Assembly (NCBI RefSeq): GCF_900110755.1
Contig: NZ_FOFF01000029.1
Location: 1 to 64,000 of the forward strand
Direction: 5' to 3'
DNA from: Streptomyces sp. yr375
Lineage (GTDB): Bacteria > Actinomycetota > Actinomycetes > Streptomycetales > Streptomycetaceae
DNA: 64,000 nt
Position numbers and translations under genes: made by a program. Positions 18,722-30,800 of the stretch are shown piece after piece (positions within the stretch are counted from its first letter, which is position 1; the number at the start of each line of letters is the position of its first letter). The notes beneath the pieces are model-generated. The model did no database searches. It had not been told where the DNA came from and saw only the letters and a program-made list of their open reading frames with translations.

Positions 18722-18750
18722 CGTCCCCCGCCGCCCGCCGGCGGGGGACG
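18722..18750 (+). terminator. 12-bp perfect GC hairpin between FAAL and PKS
   Basis: CGTCCCCCGCCG (18722-18733) and CGGCGGGGGACG (18739-18750) form a perfect 12-bp stem with a 5-base loop, 7 bases after the FAAL stop codon and 110 bases before the PKS start. There is no T tract. It could be a partial terminator, an attenuator or an mRNA-stability element setting FAAL versus PKS expression. Confidence 0.45.
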
Positions 18751-18860
18751 CACCTGTCTTCCTGACCTCGGCCTCGGCGTGTCCTGCTGACCTGTGGACG
18801 TGCTGACCTGCTCGTCCCGGCCGAGGCACCTGACCCGAGTTCACGAGGAACGCCTTCCAG

Positions 18861-21800
18861 ATGTCTGCGCCCGAAGCCCGTACGCCCTCCCCCGCACCGA
18901 CCCCGACGACCGCCGAGGACGTGTCCGGCTGGCTCGCGGCGGCCGTCGCCGAGCAGGCGGCGCTCCACCCCGACGCCGTCGACCTGGACCGTCCGATCGC
19001 CGAACTCGGCCTGGGATCACGCCAGTTGGTCACCCTGGCCGCAGGCCTCTCCGAGCTGCTCGGCCGCCCGCTCGACCCGTCGCTCCTCTACAACCACCCC
19101 ACCATCGCGGCCATCGCCGAGGCCGTCTTCGACGACGGCCCGGCCGGGGCCGAGGTGGGCGTGCGGGCGGGCATGAGGTCGGCGCAGGCGGGCGGCGCGT
19201 CCGTCGTCGCGGACGACATCGCGATCGTATCCATGGCCTGCCGGTTCCCCGGCGGCGCGGACGACCCCGAGCGCCTGTGGGGGTTGCTGGCCGCCGGCGT
19301 GGACGTCATCTCCGAGGCACCGGTGGGGCGTTGGGACACCCGGGGGCTGTACGACCCCGACCCGGAGGCCACCGGGAAGGCGTACAGCCTGCGCGGCGGC
19401 TACCTCGCCGACGTCGACGGTTTCGACGCCGCGTTCTTCGGGATCTCGGCCCGCGAAGCCGCCGCGATGGACCCCCAGCAGCGGCTGCTGCTCCAGACGT
19501 CCTGGGAGGCGATCGAGCGCGCCGGCATCGTCCCCGAAACGCTCAACGGCAGCTCCACGGGCGTCTACGTAGGCCTGTACGACAGCGGATATCTGGCGGC
19601 GGCCGGGCTGGACCAGCTCGACGGGCACGTGGGTACGGGCTCGGCGTCCAGTGTGGCGTCCGGCCGGATCGCGTACACGCTGGGTCTCCAGGGACCGGCC
19701 GTGACCGTGGACACCGCCTGCTCGTCGTCGCTCGTAGCGCTGCATCTGGCCGCGCGGGCGCTGGCCGCCGGTGAGTGCGATCTCGCGCTGGCGGGCGGCG
19801 CGTCGCTGCTGGTCTCGGCGCGCGGCCACGTCGAGTTCAGCAGGCTGCGCGGGCTGTCGCCGTCCGGGCGGTGCAGCCCGTTCTCGACCGACGCGGACGG
19901 GGTGGTGTGGGCCGAGGGGTGCGGTCTCGTGCTGCTCAAGCGGCTGGGCGACGCGCGGCGGGACGGCGATCGCGTGCTCGCGGTCGTCAAGGGCTCCGCG
20001 ATCAACCAGGACGGCCGCAGTCAGGGGCTCAGCGCCCCCAACGGCCTTGCCCAGGAACGGGTGTTGCGCGCTGCCCTCGACGCCGCCGGGCTCGCCCCGG
20101 ACGACGTGGACTACGTCGAGGCGCACGGCACCGGTACGAAGCTCGGCGACCCCATCGAGGGCCGGGCGCTCGCCGCGGTCTTCGGGCCGGGCCGTTCCGC
20201 CCAACTCCCGCTCGGTGTGGGCTCGATGAAGTCCAACCTCGGGCACACCGGAGCGGCGGCGGGCATCGGCGGGGTCATCAAGACCGTGCTGGCCCTCGGC
20301 AAGGAGTCCCTCCCGCCGTCCCTGCACGCCGAGACCCCGACCGACCACGTCGACTGGGCCAACAGCGGCCTGCGCGTGCAGAGTTGCGCGCAGCCCTGGC
20401 CGCGCGACGAGGCCCGGGTGCGCCGGGCGGGCGTCAGCGCCTTCGGCATCAGCGGGACGAACGCGCACGTGGTGCTGGAGGAAGCGCCGCAGGATCTGGC
20501 GGAGGCCGATCAGCCGGTGGCCGGGGCGGGGGAACCGGCCGTCGGCGAGCAGCCCGGCACCCCGCCGCCCGCCGCGTTCCTCTTCCCACTCTCCGCCCGT
20601 ACCCTTCCCGCCCTGCGCGGGCAGGCCGCCCGGCTGCGGGACGCGCTCGCCGCCGAACCCCGGCCGTCGCTCCCTGCAGTGGCCGCGACGCTGGGCCGGC
20701 GTCGTACGCACTTCGAGCAGCGGGCCGTCGTCCAGGCGGCTCACGCCGATGAACTGCTGGCCGCTCTCAACGACTTGGCCGAAGCCCGGTCCGACACGGG
20801 CTCGGAGTCGGTGGTCGGGCCCGGTCGGGTGCTCCCGCCCGGCAAGGTGGCGTTCGTGTTTCCCGGGCAGGGGTCCCAGTGGGCCGGGATGGCCCGCGAC
20901 CTGCTCGACCGCTCCCCCGTGTTCGCGGACGAACTCGACCGCTGCGACGCCGCCCTGCGCCCCTTCACCGGCTGGTCGGTGACGCGGGTCCTGCGCGGCG
21001 ACGCCGCCGCCCCGCCGCTGGACCGGGTCGACGTCGTGCAGCCGGTGCTGTTCGCCGTGATGGTGTCGCTGGCCGCCGTGTGGCGCTCGCGCGGGGTACG
21101 TCCGGACGCGGTGATCGGGCACAGTCAGGGCGAGGTGGCCGCCGCCTGTGTCGCCGGGGCGCTGAGCCTCAGCGACGCGGCGGCCGTGGTCGCCCTGCGC
21201 AGCCAGGCCCTGACCGGCTTGGCAGGCACCGGCACCATGGCCGTCGTGGCCCTGCCGCACGACGAAGTCACGGCGCTCCTCGCCGAGTTCGGCGGCCGGG
21301 TCTCCGTCGCCGCCGTCAACAGCGGCCGGTCGACAGTGATCGCCGGTGCCGTGGAGCCGCTGGAGGCCCTGCTCGCCGACCTCGACCGGCAGCAGGTGTT
21401 CGTCCGCCGCATCGACGTCGACTACGCCTCGCACAGTGCCCAGGTCGAGCCGGTCCGCGAGACGCTCCTCGCCGAACTCGACGGCGTGCTGACCACCCCG
21501 ACCCCGGTCGCCTGGTACTCGACGGTCTCCGGGGAGCCGGTGACCGAGGAGCTGGAGGCCGACTACTGGTACCGCAACCTGCGCGAACCGGTCCGCTTCG
21601 CCCCCACCGTGGAGCGCATGATCGCCGACGGCCATAACTGCTTCGTCGAACTCAGCCCGCACCCCGCCCTCCTCACCGCCCTGCGGACCATCGCCGAGGA
21701 CGCCGCGGACGCCGCGGACGCCGTGGACGCCCAGAGCGCCGACCGGGAACTGGTCGTGGTCGGTTCGCTGCGCCGGGACGAGGACGGGTCGGCCTGTCTG

Positions 21801-24800
21801 GACCGCGCCGCCGCCGAACTCCACGTCCACGGACGGCCGGTGGACTGGCGTCGGCTGGTCGCCGACGGCCCGGCGGCCAACCTCCCGACGTACGCGTTCC
21901 AGCACACCCGGTACTGGCTGGACGCCACGGCCGCCGGCGGCCCGAACGTCACCGGGGCCGGTCTTGAGGACACCGGGCACGCCCTGCTGACCGCCGCGGC
22001 CATGGTCGCCGGGACCGAACAGTGCCTGCTCAGCGGGCTGTTGTCGGCCGAGACGCAGCCCTGGCTGACCGACCACACGGTCCACGGCGAGGTCCTGCTC
22101 CCCGGTACGGCCTTCGCGGAGATGGCGATCCGCGCCGGTGACCGGGTCGGCTGCCCGGTCGTCGAGGAACTGACCCTGCACACCCCGCTGCGGCTCGCCC
22201 CCGGCGACGCCGTACGGATCCAGGTGTGGGCGGAGGCCCCCGACCCGGACGGCCGCCGCGCCCTCACCGTCTCCTCCTGCCCCGACACCCCGGACCGCGC
22301 CCGGACCTGGACCCGCCACGCCTCCGGCACCCTGGCCCCCGCCGCCGTATCGGAGACAGCGACCGACGATCTGCGTCAGTGGCCGCCGTCCGATGCCCTG
22401 CCGGTCCCCGTCGACGACCTGTACGACCGGTTCCGCGCGGCCGGTTACGGCTACGGACCCGCCTTCCAGGGGGTGCGCTCCGTCTGGCGGTCGGGCGACG
22501 GCGACCTCTACGCCGAGGTCGCGCTCCCCGAACAGGTGGACGGCGTCGACCGCTTCGGCCTGCACCCCGCGCTCCTCGACGCGGCCCTGCACGCACTGCG
22601 GGTGGGACACCACGACGACGACACCCGCGTCATGCTGCCGTTCAGTTGGTCCGGCGTCCGGCTGCACGCGACGGGCGCGACCCGGCTGCGGCTGCGGCTA
22701 CGCCGCACCGGCCCCGACGAGATCGACCTCCTCGCCGCCGACCCCACGGGCGCGCCCGTGCTCACGGCCGACGCGCTCACCCTGCGGGAACTGACCACGG
22801 ACGGCCCCCTGCCCGCCCGCCTCGACTCGCTGTACGAGGTGAAGTGGACGGCCGTACAGCCGGCCGCCCCGGAAGAAGCCGCCGCCCCGGATACGACTGC
22901 CTCGGCGGCGACGGTCCTCACCTCCCCCACCCTCACCGAGGCGCTGTCCGCCGTGCAGTCCTGCCTCGCCGCCGACACCCGGCTGCTGCTGGTCACCCGG
23001 GGCGCGGTCACCACCGGTCCCGGCGACCGGGCCCCCGACCCGGCCCAGGCCGCCGTATGGGGACTGGTGCGGTCGGCCCAGTCGGAGCACCCCGGCCGGT
23101 TCGTGCTCGTCGACGTGGACGACGACGAGCAGGGCGCGGCGGAGTCGGCGCTCGCTGCCGCCCTTGCCACAGGCGAGCCTCAACTCGCCGTGCGCGGCGG
23201 TGAGTTGTTCGCGCCGCGGATGGCCGCCCTGAGTGGGCGCGGAATGCTCGTACCCCCGGCCGACGGATCGTCGTCCTGGCGGCTCCAGGCCACCGGCGGC
23301 GCGTCGCCGGACGCCCTGGCGCTCGTACCGTACGAGACCGCCGACCGGCCCCTGGCCGCGCACGAGGTCCGTATCGCCGTACGCGCCGCAGGTCTGAGCC
23401 TGCACGACGTGGCGATCACCCTCGCCGAGGCCGAGACCGAGGCCGGGGCCGAGGACGGCCAGGACACGGCCCTCGGCCGGGAGGCCGCGGGCATCGTCAC
23501 GGAGACCGGCCCGGACGTCACCGACCTCGCGCCCGGTGACCGGGTCATGGGCCTGGTGCCCGCGCACGCCTTCGCCCCGTCGGCCGTGGCCGATCACCGC
23601 ACGCTGGCCCCGATCCCCGTCGGCTGGACGTTCGCGCGGGCGGCGTCGGTGCCGCTGGCGTACCTGACCGCGTACCACGGCCTGGTGGACGTGGCCGGTC
23701 TCCGGGCCGGTGAGTCCGTACGGATCCATGCGGCCGATGACGGGGTGGGTACGGCGGCTGCGCAGCTCGCCCGGCATCTCGGGGCCGAGCCGCGGCTCGT
23801 GTCCTCGCGTACCCCGGCCGACGGCGGCCGACTCGTGGAACTCGGCGTGGCGGACGTCCTGGAGGCGTCGCCCGAGCGCGTCCGGGAGATGCTCGCCGAG
23901 GTGCTGCGGCTGTTCGGCGAGGGCGTGTTGACGCCGTTGCCGCTCGCGGTGTGGGACGTGCGCGGCGCGCCGGAGGCGTTCCGGCACGCGAACCGGGCGG
24001 GTCGGTTCGGCAAGGTCGTGCTCACGATCCCCGCCGCGCTCGATCCGCGGGGCACCGTACTGATCACCGGCGCGACCGGCACCCTGGGCCGGCTCACCGC
24101 CCGCCATCTGGTGACGCGGCACGGCGTCCGGCATCTGCTGCTCGTCGGACGGCGGGGCGCGGCGGCCGACGGCATGCCCGAACTCACCACGGAACTCAGC
24201 GCACTTGGGGCCACGGTGTCCGTGGTGGCCGGTGACGTCGCCGACCGGGACGCGGTCGCCGCGATCCTCGCGGGCATACCCGGCGACCACCCGCTGACGG
24301 CGGTGTTCCACGCGGCCGGCGTCCTCGACGACGGCGTGATCGAGCACCTCACCCCGGACCGTCTGGCGGCGGTGACGGGCCCCAAGTCGGACGCCGCGCT
24401 GGTGCTGCACGAGCTGACCGCCGGTCTCGACCTCGCGCAGTTCGTGCTGTTCTCGTCGCTGGCCGGGGTGATCGGCAACGCCGGCCAGGCCAACTACGCG
24501 GCCGCGAACGCCGCGTTGGACGCCCTCGCGCAGCGGCGGCGGGCGGCCGGTCTGCCCGCGCTGTCGCTGGCCTGGGGCCTGTGGGCCCCGACCGGCGGCA
24601 TGACCGGGCACCTCGGCGAGGCGGAGCTGCGCCGCCTGGCCCGGGCCGGCACCGGCGCGCTCACCGCCGAAGAGGGCCTGGCGCTCCTCGACTCCGCCCT
24701 CGACACCGGCCTCGCGGCCGTGATCCCCGTCAAGCTCGACACCAGCCGCTTCACCGGCCCCGCCGTCCCGCCCCTGCTGCGCGGCCTCGCCCCCGCGCCC

Positions 24801-27800
24801 GCCCCGGTCCGCCGCACCGCGCACACGGACCAGCCGACCGAGGGGACGCTCGTCGACCGGCTGGACCGGCTGCCCGAGCCCGAACGGGCCGAGCAGATCA
24901 TGGCGTTGGTCCGCGAGGAGGTCAGCGGCGTACTGGAGCTGGGCACCGCCGACCCGGTCCGCCCCGACCTGCCGCTGCGCGAGCTCGGCCTCGACTCGCT
25001 CCTCGCCGTCGAACTGCGCAACCGCCTCAGCGCCCGCCTCGGCCGCAAGCTCCCGGCGACACTGCTCTTCGACCACCCGACGCCGGCCCGACTGGCCCAG
25101 TATCTGCTGGGCACCCTCCCGGCCACGGCCTCGCACGCCGTACGCCCCCGTACAACAACCCACGCACCGCCTGCCGTTGGGACGGCGGCTTCGGCGACGA
25201 CGACCGACGAGCCGGTGGCCGTGGTCTCCATGGCCTGCCGGCTGCCCGGCGGTGTCAGCGACCCCGACGGGCTGTGGCGGCTGGTCGCGGAGGGCCGGGA
25301 CGCGGTGGGCCCGTTCCCGGCGGAGCGCTGGGACGTGGACACGCTGTACGACCCGGACCCGGACGCGCTCGGCAAGTCGTACGGCCAAGAGGGCGGTTTC
25401 CTGGACGGGATCGAGTCCTTCGACGCGGCGTTCTTCGGGATCACCCCGAAGGAGGCGGCGGCCATGGATCCGCAGCAGCGGCTGCTCCTGGAGACGGCGT
25501 GGGAAGCGCTGGAGCGCGCCGGGATCGTGCCCGCCGACCTGGCGGGCAGCACCACCGGCGTCTACATCGGCATGTTCGGCAGCGAGTACCTGGCCGGTTC
25601 GCGGCTCGACCAGTTCAACGGCTACGTCGGCACGGGCTCCGCGCTGAGTGTGGCGTCGGGCCGCCTCGCGTACTCCCTGGGCCTGCACGGTCCGGCGCTG
25701 ACGGTGGACACGGCGTGCTCGTCGTCGCTGGTGGCGCTGCATCTGGCGGCGCAGGCGCTGCGCTCCGGCGAATGCGATCTGGCGCTGACCGGCGGTGTGA
25801 CGCTGATGGTCACGCCGCAGATCTTCGTCGAGTTCAGCCGGCTGCGCGGGCTGTCCCCGTCGGGCCGTTGCCGGTCCTTCTCGGACGAGGCTGACGGTGC
25901 CGTGTGGGGCGAGGGCGTCGGGATGATCGTCCTGAAGCGGCTCAGCGACGCGCGGCGGGACGGTGACGAGGTGCTGGCCGTGCTGCGCGGCACGGCCGTC
26001 AACCAGGACGGCCGCAGCCAGGGGCTCAGCGCCCCGTACGGTCCGGCTCAAGTGCAGGTCATCCGGCGGGCGTTGGAGCAGTCCGGGCTGACGCCCGACG
26101 ACATCGACTTCGTCGAGGCGCACGGTACGGGCACCACCCTGGGCGACCCGATCGAGGCGAACGCCCTGGCGGAGGTGTTCGACAGCGACCTTCGCGAGAG
26201 CCGTCCGCTGTACGTGGGCTCGCTGAAGTCCAACATCGGCCATATCCAGGCGGCTTCGGGCGTCGCCGGGCTGATCAAGGTCGTCGAGTCGCTGCGGCAC
26301 GAGACCCTGCCGAGGACGCTGCACGCGGACACGCCGAGCCGGCACGTCGACTGGGAGCAGAGCGGGCTGCGGCTGCTCCAGGAACCGGCCGCCTGGCCTG
26401 CGGAGGCGGTCGCGGAGGGCGGACGGGTCCGGCGCGCCGGGCTCAGCGCCTTCGGGATCAGCGGCACCAACGCCCATGTGATCGTGGAGGAGGCTCCGCC
26501 GGCCGCACCCGCTTCGGAGTCGGCAACGGAACCGGGGTCGGCACCTGGGTCGGCACCTGGGCTGTTCGTGCTCTCCGCCCGCAGCGACACCGCCCTCCAA
26601 GCGCAGGCGGGACGGCTGGCCGAGCATGTCACCGTCGCCGGTGCCGAACTGCCCCTCGCGGACGTGGCGTTCACGCTGGCCCGGCACCGCAGTGGTTTCG
26701 CGCGGCGCGCGGCCGTCGTCGCGGCCGACCGGGACGAACTCCTCGCGGGCCTCGAAGCGTTGGCGAACCGGCAGGCCCAACTGGCCTCGCCACGAGACGA
26801 CATGACGGGCAAGGTCGCGTACGTGTTCTCCGGGCACGGTGGCCAATGGGCGGGCATGGCCCTGGAGTTGGCGGCCGATTCGAAGGTGTTCCGGGCGGAG
26901 CTGGACCGGATCGACGAGGCGGTGCGGCGACAGGCCGGCTGGTCGGTCGTCGACGTCCTGGGCTCGGCGCAGGCCGAGGCCGACTTCGACCGTGCCTTCG
27001 GCCGCACCGAGGTGCTCCAGCCGGTGCTGTTCGCGGTGAACGCCGCGCTGGCCGCCGTATGGCGCGCCCTCGGCGTCGCTCCGGACGCGGTCGTCGGGCA
27101 CAGCCTGGGCGAGATCGCCGCCGCCTATGCGGCGGGCGCGCTGTCGCTGGACGACGCGGTCGCCGTGGTCACCCGGCGGGCCGCCGCCGTGGCCCCGCTG
27201 GTGGGGCAGGGCGGGATGCTGGCGCTGGACCGCCCGCGGGCCGAAGTGGCGGAACTGCTCCGCCCGTACGAGGGTCGGTTGTTCGTCGGGGCGGTCAACA
27301 GCCCTGATTCCACGGCGGTTTCCGGCGACGTCGACGCGTTGGCGGAGCTGCGCCGGTCCTGCGAGGAGCGGGGCGTCAAGGTCCATGGACTGAGCACCCC
27401 GTTCGCCTCGCACAGCCCCCATATGGCCGCCGTTCGCACGGAGTTGACGGCGGCGCTCGCCGACGTCACCGCCTCCCGGGCGCACACCCCGCTGTACTCG
27501 TCGGTGCTGGCGGAGCCGGTTCCCGGCGATCTGCTGGACGCGGACTACTGGTACGCCAACCTGAGCGAACCGGTGCGGTTCGCCGACACCGTCCGACGCC
27601 TGCTGGACGACGGCTACCGGTACTTCGTCGAGCTGAGCCCGCATCCGTCGCTGGCCGCGTCGATCGAGGCGGTCGCCGCCGCGGCGGGCGTGGACGCGGT
27701 CACGGTCGGCTCGCTGCGCCGCGACGGCGGCAGCCTGCCGGACCTGCTGCGCCAGACCGGCCGGCTGTACACGGCCGGGCACACCCCGGACTGGTCCGTC

Positions 27801-30800
27801 ATGTTCCCCACCGGCCACCGCGCCGACCTGCCCACCTACCCCTTCGCCCCCGAACGGCACTGGACGGACCTGGCTCCCGCCCTGACCGCCGGGTCCAGTG
27901 GCGCACCCCTCGTCGACACGCACGTCGAGCCGAGCGACGAACCCGACCGGCACGTCTTCCAGACGGTGATCGACCTGCGCGACGCCCGCTTCGGCTATCT
28001 CGCCGACCACCGGGTCTCCGGTGAGGTCTGGTTGCCGGCCGCCGCGTTCCTGGAGATGGCGCTCGAAGCGGCGGCCACGCTCCAGGACGGCGGCGAACTG
28101 CGCCTGGCCGACGTCGGGTTCATGGAGCCGCTGCGGCTGGACGCCGACCGACCGGTCCAACTCCAGTTGATCCTGCGACCGGAGAAGGCAGAGAAGGCAG
28201 AGGCGGCAGAGACGGGACAGGACGGTCTGCGCGGCTTCACCATCGCCTCCCGCCCGTCCGCACCGGCCGGGGTCCGCCGGCCCGGCCCGTGGACCCCGCA
28301 CGTCACCGGCCGCGTCGGCCCGGCCCCCGCAGACAGTCCCACGACCACCGCAGACCTCGCTGACTTCCCGGGGCTGGCCCCGGCCGCCCTGCGGGAGCAG
28401 TGCGCCGACTCCGTCGAGACGTCCGCCGTCTACGCCCGCTTCACCGCCGCCGGTCTCGACTACGGCCCCGCTTTCCGCCGTCTCCTGGACGGCCGTGCCG
28501 CGCCCCGGCAGGCCCTGGCCCGCCTCGCCGAACGGCCGCTCGACGGGCACCTCGTGCACCCCGCGCTACTCGACGCCGCGTTCCATGTGATGGCGCTGCC
28601 CGGCGACACACCGTCCGGCAGGCCGTTCGTGCCCGCCGGGTTCGAGCGGCTCCGCTTCACCGGCCTCGGCACCGCACCGGTCTGGACGGCCTGCCGGCTG
28701 CGCGCCGTGGACGGCGACAGCGTCACCCTGGACGTCTCCCTGCTGGACAAGGAGGAGCGCCCGGTCCTGGAGATCGAGGGCTTCCGGCTGGCGTCGCTGT
28801 CCCCGCTGGACCACGCCCTCTTCGAGGTCCGCTGGCAGCCCCGCCCCGCCGCCCAGGAGCCGCCGACCCGCGGCCCGTGGCTGATCGTCGCCGACGAGAC
28901 CGGCGTCGCCGCCGAACTCTCCGCCCGGCTGGGCGAGTTGCCGCACGTCGTGGCCCGCAGGGGTACGGCGTTCACGGCCGAGGCACCCGGCCGCTACGTC
29001 CTCGACCCGGTGAACCCCGAGCACGTGTCTCGCCTGCTGGACGAGGCGTTCCCGGACGCCGGACAGAGTGGCGGGCAGAACGGCGGACTGCCCGAGCGGG
29101 TGGTCCTGCTGTCCGCGCTCGACGCCCCGGCCGTCGACGCGGCCGACACGGCGGCGGAGGCGGCCCGGCTGGCCGTCCTGGGCACCCTGCACCTCGTGCG
29201 GGCGCTCGCCGAACGCCCGCGCGGCCGTTCGCCCCGCCTGTTCGTGGTCGCACGCGGCAGCCAGGCCGCCGGTGACAGCACGCAAGTGACCTCCCCGCAG
29301 CAGGCCCTGGCCTGGGGCTTCGGCCTCGCGGTGGCCCAGGAGTACCCGGAACTGTCGACCACGCTGATCGACCTGCCGTCCGACGGCACGACGGACAGCG
29401 GTATCGACGCCCTGTGGACACAGCTCCGGCACGCGGACGACGAACGCCTCGTCGCCCTGCGCGACACCGGCCGCCTGGTACCGCGCCTGGCCCCCACCCG
29501 CCCCGACGCCGACACCGACGGTGACGGTGACGGTGACGGCGGCAGCAACAGCAAGGCGACACCGATCCGCCCGGACGGCGCGTATCTCGTCACCGGTGGT
29601 CTGGGCGGGCTCGGCCGGGTCGTCGCCGAGCGGCTGGTCCGGCGCGGTGTCCGCCGTCTGGCCCTGCTGAGCCGGGGTACGCCCGCGCCGGAGGCGGCGC
29701 GCTGGATCGCGGCCCTCGAACAGCGCGGCGTCCTCGTGCACCTGGCCCGCGCCGACGTAGCCGACCGCGACAGTCTCACCGCCGCGCTGGCCGCCACCCG
29801 CACCCGGCTCGGCCCGATCGCCGGCGTCGTACACGCGGCCGGTGTCCTGGACGACGCCACCGTGCCCAATCTGACCGACGAGCGGGTCCTGCGGGTCCTC
29901 GCGCCCAAGGTCCTGGGCACCGCCCTGCTCACCGAACTGATCCCGGAGGCCGAGACCCTCGTCCTCTTCTCCTCCGTGGCGGGTCTGCTCGGCTCGCCCG
30001 GCCAGAGCCCCTACTCGGCGGCGAACGCCTTCCTCGACGCCTGGGCACACCACCTCTCCCGCACCGGACGCCCCGCGCTCAGCCTCGACTGGGGCGCGTG
30101 GACCGGCGTCGGCATGGTCGCCGAGTCCGACACCCGGGCCGCCTCGACCAGCCGGTCCGGTCTGAAGGGCTTCTCCCCCGAGGACGGCGGCGAGCTGTTC
30201 GAGCGGGTCCTGAACTCCACCCGCCGCCAACTCGCCCCCGTCGCCCTGGACTGGGAGACCCTCGCCCTCGACCCGGACCTGATCCGGACCCGCCCGATCC
30301 TCGGCGACGTCGTCACCGTCTCCACCGGCGACGCCACCGGCTCGGACCACCTGGCGGAGAGGGTGTTCGCGGCCACGACGGACCAGGACCGCGCCGTACG
30401 CCTCGAGGCGTACGTGGCGGCCAGGGTCGCGGAGGTCGCGGGCGGGGCCGCGGAACCGTCCCCGACCACCGCCCTCAAGCAACTGGGCCTGGACTCCCTC
30501 ATGTTGGTCAGGCTGCGCAACGTCTTCGCCCGCGAACTGGGCGTCCATCTGCCCGCCGAGGCCGTGTTCGGGTCCGCCGACATCCGCACTCTCGCCCGTA
30601 CCGTGGGCGAGGCCCTGCCGGAGCGCACCGGCCCGGCGGAGACGAGCGGCCCGGCGGCCGCCCCCGAAACCCCCGCCCCCGAAGTCGCCGCGACCGAACT
30701 GCGCCCCGCGACCCGGGACGTCGTACGCCTGCTGCGCACCGCCCAGCAGGGCGTCCCGAGCGCCGCGCACGCCATCGGCATGGCCGTCCGCCTCGCCACG

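Noticed and set aside
24050..24800. KR1 as inactive because the adjacent ER is broken
   Set aside because: KR1 keeps the cofactor motif TGATGTLG and the Ser/Tyr/Asn residues, so it appears functional.
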